Notes: generated by a model from the letters alone, not told the origin. Positions 17,803-25,382 are shown, counted from the first letter of the stretch. The stretch: 64,000 nt of DNA from Kluyvera ascorbata_C (GCF_044197065.1 NZ_JBIQOI010000002.1:992001-1056000), one strand, 5' to 3'. Made by a program: numbers and translations.

Positions 17803-18711
17803 ATGCTTAGCCGTCGTCAATTTCTTACCGCCAGCGCCGCGCTACCGCTTGCCTGCGCGCTGCGCCCGGCGTTTGCCGCTCTGCCCTCACCGTACATGAT
17901 CGACTCCCACGTGCACGTCTGGAAAACCGACCCGCGCTACCCTTACGCGAAAGACCGTAAAGCGCCGCCTCAAGATTTCACCGCCGAAATGTTGCTCTCG
18001 CTGATGGCCGCGAACGGCGTCGCTCGTACGGTGATCGTACAGGTCATTCACTACCGTTGGGATAACCGCTATCTGGCCGACGTTCTACGGCAGTATCCAG
18101 ATAAATTCCAGGGTATCTGCCGGGTTAATCCGGAAGACCCGGCGGCGCCGGAGCATCTGGCCCGTTTAACGCACGAAGACGGCTTTCGCGGGGTGCGTTT
18201 GAGTCCCTCGGGGAAAGGCGACGGCGACTGGATTCGCGGGCCGTTGATGAAGCCATTGTGGCGTCAGGCGGCTGACCTTAAGGTTCCGATGACCATTCTG
18301 GCACCGCCCAGCCGCATGCCGGATCTGATCCCGTGGATCGAGCAGAACCCCGATCTTATCGTCGTTATCGATCATATGGCCGACTCGCCGCTTCATCAGC
18401 CGGAAGAACTGAATAAACTGCTGGCGCTGGCGCGTTATCCGCACGTGTACGTGAAAATTTCACACATGTGGTCGCTTTCTCAGCAGGCGTACCCGTATCC
18501 AGACGCCGCGCAGCAGGTGAAACAGGTGTTCGATGCCTTTGGCCCGCAGCGGCTGATGTGGGGGACCGACTGGCCTATCTGTCTGGATAAACTGAGCTAT
18601 GCCGAGGCGGTGGCGCTGTACCGCGACCATATGACGTGGCTATCGCCACAGGACCACCAGCAAATTCTCTACAAAACGGTACAGGACATCTGGCCGTTTG
18701 GCGTTGCCTGA
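17803..18711 (+). CDS. Tat-exported amidohydrolase-2 family protein
   Basis: A 302-residue TIM-barrel hydrolase related to 2-pyrone-4,6-dicarboxylate hydrolases and other amidohydrolase-2 (PF04909-type) enzymes. The N-terminus MLSRRQFLTASAALPLACAL is a twin-arginine signal with SRRQFL, ending near AFA-ALPS, so the folded protein should reach the periplasm. Metal and active-site motifs seen are DSHVHVW (HxH) near residue 40, the Asp/His of VVIDHMAD, and GTDWP near the C-terminus. The start at 17803 has AAGGAG six bases upstream. The substrate is unknown; it may be a lactone or cyclic ester. It follows the aldouronate genes after about 280 bp and may be a separate unit. Confidence 0.82.
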   Translation: MLSRRQFLTASAALPLACALRPAFAALPSPYMIDSHVHVWKTDPRYPYAKDRKAPPQDFTAEMLLSLMAANGVARTVIVQVIHYRWDNRYLADVLRQYPDKFQGICRVNPEDPAAPEHLARLTHEDGFRGVRLSPSGKGDGDWIRGPLMKPLWRQAADLKVPMTILAPPSRMPDLIPWIEQNPDLIVVIDHMADSPLHQPEELNKLLALARYPHVYVKISHMWSLSQQAYPYPDAAQQVKQVFDAFGPQRLMWGTDWPICLDKLSYAEAVALYRDHMTWLSPQDHQQILYKTVQDIWPFGVA

Positions 18712-18994
18712 CCGCTAACCTCGCCGGGCGATCTGCGCAGATGCAACATCACCCGGCCAGTTATAAAATAGAATCTTCAAAAAATAACGCTTAAAAATGA
18801 CGATTCATCAATAATAGAAGAATACACATACGTATTTTTTAGTATTCACTAACTCCTGTTGCATTATTTCTTTCAGAGGCTGAAAAAGCCTTGCGCCCGC
18901 TCGCCCTTTGCGGCATTTTTTTAGTCATGCAAAGACGCTGCGACAGCACAGCGCCGCACTATTTCACAGCACAACAGGGTTAACGGAGAAGTCT

Positions 18995-20659
18995 ATGTGT
19001 TCTATTTTCGGTGTACTGGATATTAAAACTGATGCGGTCGAGCTGCGTAAAAAGGCGCTTGAGCTCTCCCGCCTGATGCGCCACCGTGGCCCAGACTGGT
19101 CTGGGATCTACGCCAGCGATAAAGCGATTCTCGCGCATGAACGCTTGTCGATTGTTGACGTCAACGCCGGTGCTCAGCCGCTGTATAACGAAAAGAAAAC
19201 GCACGCTCTGGCCGTCAACGGTGAAATCTATAACCATCAGGCGCTGCGCGCAGAATACGGCGACCGCTACCAATTCCAGACCGGTTCTGACTGCGAAGTT
19301 ATCCTCGCGCTGTATCAGGAAAAAGGTCCTGAATTCCTCGACGACCTGCAGGGCATGTTCGCCTTCGCGCTGTACGACAGCGAAAAAGACGCCTACCTGA
19401 TTGGCCGTGACCATATCGGTATTATCCCGCTGTACATGGGCCATGACGAATTCGGCAACTTCTACGTTGCCTCCGAAATGAAGGCGCTGACCCCGGTTTG
19501 CCGCACCATTCAGGAATTCCCAGCCGGGAGCTACCTGTGGAGCAAAGACGGTGAAATCCGCCAGTACTATCAGCGTGATTGGTTCGACTATGATGCGGTT
19601 AAAGACAACGTGACCGACAAGAACGAACTGCGCCAGGCCCTGGAAGAGTCGGTAAAAAGCCACCTGATGTCTGACGTACCTTACGGCGTGCTGCTCTCCG
19701 GCGGTCTGGATTCGTCGGTTATCTCAGCTATCACCAAGAAATTCGCCGCACGCCGCGTTGAAGATCAGGAACGCTCAGAAGCCTGGTGGCCACAGCTGCA
19801 CTCCTTCGCCGTTGGCCTGGAAGGTTCTCCTGACCTGAAAGCCGCGCAGGAAGTAGCAAACCACCTGGGTACCGTGCACCATGAAATTCACTTCACCGTG
19901 CAGGAAGGTCTGGATGCGATTCGCGACGTGATTTATCACATCGAAACCTACGATGTGACCACCATTCGCGCCTCTACGCCGATGTACCTGATGTCGCGTA
20001 AAATCAAAGCGATGGGCATCAAAATGGTCTTATCCGGTGAAGGTTCTGATGAAGTGTTTGGCGGCTACCTGTACTTCCACAAAGCGCCAAACGCCAAAGA
20101 GCTGCACGAAGAGACCGTGCGTAAACTGCAGGCGCTGCACATGTACGACTGCGCCCGTGCCAACAAAGCGATGTCCGCCTGGGGCGTGGAAGCGCGTGTA
20201 CCGTTCCTGGATAAAAAATTCCTCGACGTGGCGATGCGCATCAACCCGCAGGACAAAATGTGCGGCAACGGCAAGATGGAAAAACACGTGCTGCGTGAGT
20301 GCTTCGAATCTTACCTGCCAGCAAGCGTAGCATGGCGCCAGAAAGAGCAGTTCTCCGACGGCGTAGGCTATAGCTGGATTGATACGCTGAAAGAAGTGGC
20401 GGCAAAACAGGTGACCAGTCAGCAACTGGAAACCGCGCACTTCCGCTTCCCGTACAACACGCCAACGTCTAAAGAAGGCTATCTGTACCGTGAAATCTTT
20501 GAAGAGCTGTTCCCGGTGCCAAGCGCTGCGGAATGCGTCCCTGGCGGCCCGTCCGTTGCATGCTCTTCCGCGAAAGCGATTGAGTGGGATGAAGCGTTCA
20601 AAACCATGGACGACCCGTCTGGCCGTGCAGTAGGCGTGCACCAGTCTGCTTACAAGTAA
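18995..20659 (+). CDS. asnB: Asparagine synthetase B (glutamine-hydrolysing)
   Basis: A 554-residue enzyme, equal to E. coli AsnB, making Asn from Asp, ATP and Gln. The start MCSIFGVLD is fixed by the catalytic Cys that becomes residue 1 after Met removal; the ATG at 18908 would mask this Cys, so it is rejected. The glutaminase domain covers about residues 1-190, and the synthetase domain carries the pyrophosphatase loop LSGGLDSSVI. In E. coli asnB lies between umpH and the Met-Leu-Gln tRNA array; here accessory genes are found on both sides. The 283-bp leader is AT-rich with no motif I can name. Confidence 0.98.
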   Translation: MCSIFGVLDIKTDAVELRKKALELSRLMRHRGPDWSGIYASDKAILAHERLSIVDVNAGAQPLYNEKKTHALAVNGEIYNHQALRAEYGDRYQFQTGSDCEVILALYQEKGPEFLDDLQGMFAFALYDSEKDAYLIGRDHIGIIPLYMGHDEFGNFYVASEMKALTPVCRTIQEFPAGSYLWSKDGEIRQYYQRDWFDYDAVKDNVTDKNELRQALEESVKSHLMSDVPYGVLLSGGLDSSVISAITKKFAARRVEDQERSEAWWPQLHSFAVGLEGSPDLKAAQEVANHLGTVHHEIHFTVQEGLDAIRDVIYHIETYDVTTIRASTPMYLMSRKIKAMGIKMVLSGEGSDEVFGGYLYFHKAPNAKELHEETVRKLQALHMYDCARANKAMSAWGVEARVPFLDKKFLDVAMRINPQDKMCGNGKMEKHVLRECFESYLPASVAWRQKEQFSDGVGYSWIDTLKEVAAKQVTSQQLETAHFRFPYNTPTSKEGYLYREIFEELFPVPSAAECVPGGPSVACSSAKAIEWDEAFKTMDDPSGRAVGVHQSAYK

Positions 20660-20676
20660 GTGTGGTCGTGAGATAG

Positions 20677-20716
20677 AAAAAAGCCCCTGATAGTGACATC
20701 GGGGGCTTTTTGTTTT
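20677..20716 (+). terminator. Terminator of asnB
   Basis: The stem AAAAAAGCCCC...GGGGCTTTTTG is followed by TTTT, 18 bases after the asnB stop. Confidence 0.9.
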
Positions 20717-20733
20717 GGCTCGGTGCGGATGGT

Positions 20734-20820
20734 TCCCCTCACCCCGGCCCTCTCCCCAAAGGGGCGAGGGAGAAAACCAGCGGTCCCCTCTCCCTCTGGG
20801 AGAGGGTTAGGGTGAGGGGA
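20734..20820. repeat. GC-rich palindromic repeat between asnB and the ATPase locus
   Basis: Arms at 20734-20757 (TCCCCTCACCCCGGCCCTCT...) and 20798-20820 (GGGAGAGGGTTAGGGTGAGG...) are imperfect inverted copies, with a second nested CCCTCTCC/GGCGAGGG pair between them. This is the CTCACCC-CCCTCTCC type of dispersed intergenic palindrome found in many enterobacteria. It lies 4 bp from the stop of the P-type ATPase and may terminate that leftward transcript. It also marks the edge of the accessory locus. Confidence 0.75.
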
Positions 20821-20823
20821 AAA

Positions 20824-22908
20824 CTACTCCCCACGCCCCTTCTTCGCCGCCAGCGATCGCAGCAGCACGCCCAGCGTCGTCCCATTATGCAACATGGCAC
20901 TCGCCCCCGGCGTCAACCACCCCAGCGCCGCCGCCAGCATAATGGCGCTGTTCACCCACTCGGTCAGCTTGATATTGCTGTTCACCAGCTTCATCGCCTC
21001 CAGCGAGAGTTGACGCGCAGTGATAACGCCATACAAGCTGTCCTGCAACAGCACGGCATCCGCCGCCTGCTGCGCCAGTTCGGTACTCTGGTTCATGGCG
21101 AGGCCAACGTCCGCCTGCGTCAGCACCGGCGCATCGTTGATACCATCACCCACGAACATCACCTTATGCCCCGCCTCCTGCAACGCTTTCACCACCTCGA
21201 CTTTACTCTCCGGCGTGGCTTCGGCAACGTAGCGGTCAATGCCTACGCGCTCCGCAAGCTGGCACGCTTTCTCAGCGCGATCGCCGGTCAGCAAGACCAC
21301 CTGACGAATGCCGGATGCTTTAAGCTGCTCAATCACCTCAGACGCTTCATCGCGCAGATGATCCTGTAGGCCTATCATCCCCACCAGTTGATTATCAAAG
21401 CCGATAAACAGCAGATGCCGTCCCTGCGCCGCCAGTTCATTAATCTCCGCTTCATACGGCGTGAAATCGATGTCGTAGTGACAATCCAGGAAGTGGCGGC
21501 TGCCAATCACCAGTTGATGCTCTTCCAGCGCGCAAAGCAGACCGTGAGCGATGACATACTCCACCTCGCCGTGGGCAATATGCGGTAGCTCGTGGTGTTC
21601 TGCCGCCGCCACGACCGCATGGGCCAGCGGGTGGTTACTGTGCTCTTCCACCGAAGCCGCAATCGCCAGCAGACGTTTGGCCTGTACCAGTTGATCATTG
21701 AAACTGATGACATCCGTCACCTGCATCTCGTCGTGAGTCAGGGTGCCGGTTTTATCGAACACCACCGTATCGACGTCCGCCAGCTTCTCAATCGCTCGCC
21801 CGCCTTTTAGTAGCAGGCCGTTCTGCGCCGCCCGGTACATAATCGATTTAAAGGCGATTGGCGTACTGAGCTTCAGCGCGCAGGAGTAGTCGACAAGGAA
21901 GACAGAGGCCAGACGCTGCCAGCTACGGGTCATGGCAAACACCGCCGCGCCCACCCCAAGCGTGATGCCAACACGACGGTCGGCCATGGCCTGAGTGACC
22001 TGCTGGGTTTCACTGCGCTGGGTCAGCGAGTCACGGATAAAGCGGCGAATATGCGCCGTCGAGGAAGACTCCCCAACCTGCTCAGCGGTAATCGCCACGT
22101 TGCCGTCCTGGATCTGCGTGCCCGCATAAACCCAGGAGCCCGGTTCACGACGCACCGGCACGCTTTCCCCGGTCATCGACGCCTGGTTGACCTGAGCAAT
22201 GCCGCGCAGCACCGTGCCATCGGCAGGGATATTATCCCCCGGACCGAGCAGCATCACGTCACCCGCCACCAGCTCGCCGCTGTTGATCTCCACGCTTTCG
22301 CCGTCGCGCTCAATCCATACCGGGTGCTCACGCGGCTGCATCAGATCGGCCAACAGCGCATCGGAGTGACGACTGGTCTCCTGCTCCATATATTCACCGA
22401 GCGTCAGCAGCGACTGCGTCAGCATGGCGGTACGGCTATCTCCGCGCAGCATCGACAGACTCAGCGCCAGCGCATCCAGCACTTCGACCTTCAACTGCCC
22501 CTGGCTGAGGGTATGCGCCCCTTCCAGGATAGTCGGAGCCGTCAATAGCGCCGCCGGCAGACGCGCCCAACGAGGCGGCAGCACCTGCGTTAGCGCCAAC
22601 CCTGCGAGGTTGAGGAGGTTATCGCCGCCGCAGTATTCGGTTTCAAATTCGCTGTCTTCTGCCGTTTGCCAGTCCAGCGCGTCTACCGCTGCCATAATGG
22701 CGGCAAGTGAAGTTCGGGTGCGATCCCATTGGATCACCGCGCTGCGCGCCGAAGGACGAATGCGCACGCCGCTTACGCCGGGAAGCGTCAGGACCTGCTG
22801 TTTTAGCCATCCGGCGGCATTCGGATAGTCACCGAGCGCCGCGATACGCAGGCGCACACGTCCGGGGATCTGGTGAACGACGGTAACCCGTTCGCCTACC
22901 GCACTCAC
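20824..22908 (-). CDS. P1B-type (FezB-like) heavy-metal ATPase
   Basis: A 694-residue P-type ATPase. Core motifs are intact: TGES 246-249, phosphorylated Asp in DKTGT 385-389, SNHPL 424-428 and GDGIND 587-592. The metal-pathway helix has SCALK (342-346) instead of CPC. The N-terminal HMA-like domain (about 8-80) has no CxxC; in its place is the Arg-rich HQIPGRVRLRI (12-22). These traits fit the P1B-6 type ATPases (FezB) of ferrosome loci better than Cu or Zn exporters. The C-terminal helix has MLHNGTT (672-678). It is the last gene of a leftward operon, overlapping the upstream gene by 4 bp (ATGA). Iron as substrate is inferred from family and context. Confidence 0.85.
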   Translation of the reverse strand: MSAVGERVTVVHQIPGRVRLRIAALGDYPNAAGWLKQQVLTLPGVSGVRIRPSARSAVIQWDRTRTSLAAIMAAVDALDWQTAEDSEFETEYCGGDNLLNLAGLALTQVLPPRWARLPAALLTAPTILEGAHTLSQGQLKVEVLDALALSLSMLRGDSRTAMLTQSLLTLGEYMEQETSRHSDALLADLMQPREHPVWIERDGESVEINSGELVAGDVMLLGPGDNIPADGTVLRGIAQVNQASMTGESVPVRREPGSWVYAGTQIQDGNVAITAEQVGESSSTAHIRRFIRDSLTQRSETQQVTQAMADRRVGITLGVGAAVFAMTRSWQRLASVFLVDYSCALKLSTPIAFKSIMYRAAQNGLLLKGGRAIEKLADVDTVVFDKTGTLTHDEMQVTDVISFNDQLVQAKRLLAIAASVEEHSNHPLAHAVVAAAEHHELPHIAHGEVEYVIAHGLLCALEEHQLVIGSRHFLDCHYDIDFTPYEAEINELAAQGRHLLFIGFDNQLVGMIGLQDHLRDEASEVIEQLKASGIRQVVLLTGDRAEKACQLAERVGIDRYVAEATPESKVEVVKALQEAGHKVMFVGDGINDAPVLTQADVGLAMNQSTELAQQAADAVLLQDSLYGVITARQLSLEAMKLVNSNIKLTEWVNSAIMLAAALGWLTPGASAMLHNGTTLGVLLRSLAAKKGRGE

Positions 22909-23207
22909 TCGATCTCATCCTTATTCTGGCTACGATAGTAGTCCAGTTCCGCCTGCAGGTCGGCAATGCGCTCTTTCATCTCTTCCATTTCGCCGCGCAC
23001 GGTACCCCAGGCTTTACTCGCCGTATTGGTGATCCCCTGCTGTACGTTTCGGTTGGTCAGAAGGTAGGTAATTGCTGCACCAGCCACCAGCCCGGTTAAC
23101 AGGTGGGTACGGCTGTTGCTTGCCGTTGGCACCTGCACCGGCATTGCTGCCGGATTACGCTCCCACGCGCCGGTCCACGGGTTGTACAAATATTCAGGCT
23201 GATTCAT
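22905..23207 (-). CDS. YtxH-like small membrane protein with C-terminal coiled coil
   Basis: A 100-residue protein. Residues 36-52 (LLTGLVAGAAITYLLTN) form one Gly/Ala-rich membrane segment, and residues 70-96 (GEMEEMKERIADLQAELDYY...) a charged coiled coil. The N-terminus has the aromatic/Pro sequence EYLYNPWTGAWERNP. The segment GLVAGAAITYLLTNRNVQQG is clearly related to GAMVGAAVTLLLTNDSVRGM in the 232-residue protein two genes upstream, so the two share a YtxH-like core. It overlaps both neighbours (4 bp with the ATPase, 14 bp with the upstream gene), which indicates a translationally coupled operon. It is probably a membrane or organelle-surface protein; exact role unknown. Confidence 0.8.
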   Translation of the reverse strand: MNQPEYLYNPWTGAWERNPAAMPVQVPTASNSRTHLLTGLVAGAAITYLLTNRNVQQGITNTASKAWGTVRGEMEEMKERIADLQAELDYYRSQNKDEIE

Positions 23208-23505
23208 CGTTTCCTCGCTTAGCTATCGCATCCATAAGATAAAGAGAAGCGGCGCCCACCCCAATAAGGGTCAGCACGGACTGGAGCGGACGGGTCTTAT
23301 TGGCATCCGCTATCGCCATCACCGTTCCGCTGATAAGGCTGGCCTTCGCCGTCGCCTTCATCACCGTACAAGCCGCTTCATTCAGCGTTTGTTCATTTTG
23401 CTGATAGCGCTGCCACTCACGTGCGCAGGCGGCGCTTCCCCCGACAAGCGCGCCGGCAATGGCGGCGCGGCCTACTCGGTTTTGTCTGTCACGGCTGTTG
23501 TTCAT
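23194..23505 (-). CDS. Small hydrophobic protein of the ATPase operon
   Basis: A 103-residue protein with two hydrophobic segments, about 12-28 (GRAAIAGALVGGSAACA) and 74-92 (SVLTLIGVGAASLYLMDA), and an amphipathic Ala-rich middle (NEAACTVMKATAKASLISGTV). Gly-x-x-x-Gly-like spacing in both segments suggests tight helix packing. I do not recognise a named family beyond a resemblance to the small membrane proteins encoded next to FezB-type ATPases. The gene overlaps the neighbour on each side by 14-17 bp, so it is probably co-translated with them. Confidence 0.78.
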   Translation of the reverse strand: MNNSRDRQNRVGRAAIAGALVGGSAACAREWQRYQQNEQTLNEAACTVMKATAKASLISGTVMAIADANKTRPLQSVLTLIGVGAASLYLMDAIAKRGNDESA

Positions 23506-24187
23506 CCGCTACGCCCTCATCATCAAACGGCATTGCACCCGGTTGGCGATGGCGCTCTACGGACTCCTGAAAGCCCTCTTTACCCGCTTTCATGGTGTCG
23601 CGAAAGATAGCCGCGCTGGAGGTTGCCGTATCTTTGATGGCCTCAGAGCCATTCTTCACGCCGTCTTTGACTTTGCTGGAACCGGCTTTGAGCATGTCGC
23701 CTGCGCCCGCCAACGTTTGCATCAGCATGCCGCGCACGGAATCGTTGGTCAGCAGCAGCGTCACCGCCGCACCAACCATCGCCCCTTTCCAGAACTCTTT
23801 GTCGTCCATGCCAACGGTGCTGATAATATTTTTCAGCAGGCCGGCCTGGTCACCCATCGCGCCATCAACCACGTGCTGCGCATACTGGCTCCAGTCCACA
23901 CCCTGGGGTGCCGCAGCGTGATGATGGTGATGATGCGGGTGAGCAAACTGCGGTGGTACCGCGCCCTGAGGTGCTGGCGGGAAGCCCATAGGCGGGAAAC
24001 CCATCGCCATTTGCGGTGGCATCTGCATTTGCGGCTGAGGAGGCATTTGTGGCTGAGGAGGAACCTGCCCATTCTGCGGCCACGCCATTCCCTGCGGCAT
24101 TGGCGGGTACGGATACCAAGGATAGCCGTATGGCGGATAGTAACCGGCCGGTGGAACTTGCTGTGCGTTGTTGTCATTGGTGCTCAT
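23489..24187 (-). CDS. Pro/Tyr/Met/His-rich protein with YtxH-like segment and amphipathic tail
   Basis: A 232-residue protein in three parts. Residues 10-82 are low-complexity and rich in Pro, Tyr, Gln and Met (YYPPYGYPWYPYPPM; PQPQM repeats). Residues 83-90 are HPHHHHHH, a likely metal-binding patch. Residues 133-148 form a Gly/Ala hydrophobic segment paralogous to that of the 100-residue neighbour. The tail 165-215 (KAGSSKVKDGVKNGSEAIKD...) is a long amphipathic helix of the perilipin/apolipoprotein type that could lie on a membrane. The role is likely structural or in metal concentration at a membrane compartment; this is inferred. It overlaps the next gene downstream. Confidence 0.8.
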   Translation of the reverse strand: MSTNDNNAQQVPPAGYYPPYGYPWYPYPPMPQGMAWPQNGQVPPQPQMPPQPQMQMPPQMAMGFPPMGFPPAPQGAVPPQFAHPHHHHHHAAAPQGVDWSQYAQHVVDGAMGDQAGLLKNIISTVGMDDKEFWKGAMVGAAVTLLLTNDSVRGMLMQTLAGAGDMLKAGSSKVKDGVKNGSEAIKDTATSSAAIFRDTMKAGKEGFQESVERHRQPGAMPFDDEGVADEQQP

Positions 24188-24206
24188 GATGACGGTCCTT
24201 TTTCAT

Positions 24207-24533
24207 TTAGTGAGAGGGGCTAAGAATGGCGGCCAGCTGCTCCAGCGCCTGCTGGGCCTGCTCACCATCCTGACCAAACAGCTGATTGAGGATGTGCGGG
24301 CGAATCGCGGCGGCATCGTACTCAAGGACGATAGAGCCGGTATCACTATTGATCTGATAACGCCGGAGGTACCCATCAGGAGAGCAATAAGCATCAAGCT
24401 GTTTTAGCTTCCCCTGGCTAAGGCTGGCTACAAGCTTGTTGGAAAACCGCAGGCGTAAGCGCCCGGGGATATGGTGTGCCACTTCAACAAAGCGGCGCAA
24501 AGTCAGTAAGTCGCCCAAGGATTCGGCAGGCAT
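24207..24533 (-). CDS. Small HMA-like protein with Arg-rich motif (first gene of operon)
   Basis: A 108-residue protein when started at MPAESLGDLLTLRRF. The frame is open upstream to an ATG at 24692, but that part is not family-like and covers a probable -10 element (TATAAA on the minus strand near 24552), so 24533 is preferred. The domain is ferredoxin-like and HMA-related, with AHHIPGRLRLRF in place of the CxxC metal loop; the same H-x-I-P-G-R-x-R-L-R motif opens the ATPase at the far end of the operon. Only 19 bp separate it from the next gene. A role as metal chaperone, or as docking partner for the ATPase, is inferred. The start remains uncertain. Confidence 0.75.
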   Translation of the reverse strand: MPAESLGDLLTLRRFVEVAHHIPGRLRLRFSNKLVASLSQGKLKQLDAYCSPDGYLRRYQINSDTGSIVLEYDAAAIRPHILNQLFGQDGEQAQQALEQLAAILSPSH

Positions 24534-24739
24534 ATCATTTAATACCCTGATATTTATAGGTGGTATAAATGAAATCACAGATAGAAAACGCCAGATAGCA
24601 CTAATCGCCCTTCTCTTGCGATGCGTCAAAAGGGAGCGTGCGATTCTTTTTTGCGCTGCGTGCGGTGAAGGCTGGACATGGGTGGAATGCAAATATAAAT
24701 TACTCTCATTACCACTATATAAGTAAAAATGAGGCGGCT

Positions 24740-25105
24740 ATGACTCCTTACCTGCACCAGACTCCCAATCGCATCCGTATCCGCTCAAGCTGGATCCAGC
24801 GCCATCCGCACGAAGTTGAAAAGCTTATTGAGCAACTGCGCGCCCGCGACGGTATTAAAGAGGTGATCCACCGTTTATATGCCGGTTCCGTGGCAGTAAG
24901 CTTCGATCCCGCGCGTATTTCTGCCTCAACTCTGCTCAATGAGCTGGAACAGGCGCAATGGCTTAGCAGCCAGAAAGATAAAAGCTACATCGAGAACACC
25001 CTGCGCGTGGGTGCCAGTCATTTATTAAAAACGCTGGCTTTCGGCGCGCTTAAGCGTACTGTGGGTGGCCCGGTGGTTTCACTTGTTAGCGTATTAACGC
25101 GATAA
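24740..25105 (+). CDS. Divergent HMA-like protein with Arg-rich motif and hydrophobic tail
   Basis: A 121-residue protein, divergent from the ATPase operon across a 206-bp gap. The N-terminal 70 residues are HMA-like with LHQTPNRIRIRSS, a third version of the H-x-x-P-(G/N)-R-x-R-x-R motif, and lack CxxC. The C-terminal part (GASHLLKTLAFGALKRTVGG and following) is hydrophobic and may insert in or lie on a membrane. The start at 24740 has GAGG at a good distance; the upstream ATG at 24638 adds non-family residues. It is followed by about 200 bp and then the tRNA array. It probably belongs functionally with the divergent operon. Confidence 0.8.
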   Translation: MTPYLHQTPNRIRIRSSWIQRHPHEVEKLIEQLRARDGIKEVIHRLYAGSVAVSFDPARISASTLLNELEQAQWLSSQKDKSYIENTLRVGASHLLKTLAFGALKRTVGGPVVSLVSVLTR

Positions 25106-25236
25106 CCTTGCAATGAATCCGGATGTATTGAGCGCATGATTTAACGCGAAATAACCAATAATTGCCGAATAATGCGCCAGGCTGTTCACAACCCAACCAA
25201 ACAGTCACATTCCGGTGAATTTCATTGAAAAAGGTG

Positions 25237-25265
25237 TTGACGGTATTGGGCTCAATACGCATAAT
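25237..25265 (+). promoter_or_regulatory. Promoter of the metT-leuW-gln tRNA operon
   Basis: The -35 TTGACG (25237-25242) and -10 CATAAT (25260-25265) are separated by exactly 17 bp and followed by GCGCCCCGC, a GC-rich discriminator of the kind that makes stable-RNA promoters sensitive to ppGpp. The first tRNA starts 40 bp downstream. Confidence 0.85.
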
Positions 25266-25305
25266 GCGCCCCGCAACGCCGATAAGGTAACGCGAAAAAA
25301 AAGAT

Positions 25306-25382
25306 GGCTACGTAGCTCAGTTGGTTAGAGCACATCACTCATAATGATGGGGTCACAGGTTCGAATCCCGTCGTAGCCACCA
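25306..25382 (+). tRNA. metT: tRNA-Met (CAT), elongator
   Basis: A 77-base cloverleaf with encoded CCA: acceptor GGCTACG/CGTAGCC, D-loop GCTCAGTTGGTTAGAGC, anticodon CAT in CACTCATAATG, T-loop GGTTCGAATCC. It is the first of seven tRNAs, in the order found in E. coli. Confidence 0.97.

Noticed and set aside
20824..22908. Annotating the ATPase as a copper or zinc exporter
   Set aside because: It lacks CxxC in the N-domain and CPC in the membrane; its neighbours are not metal-resistance genes.
24690..24713. Possible Fur box before the divergent HMA-like gene
   Set aside because: Best alignment by eye matches the 19-bp consensus at only about 11 positions, no better than expected in AT-rich DNA.
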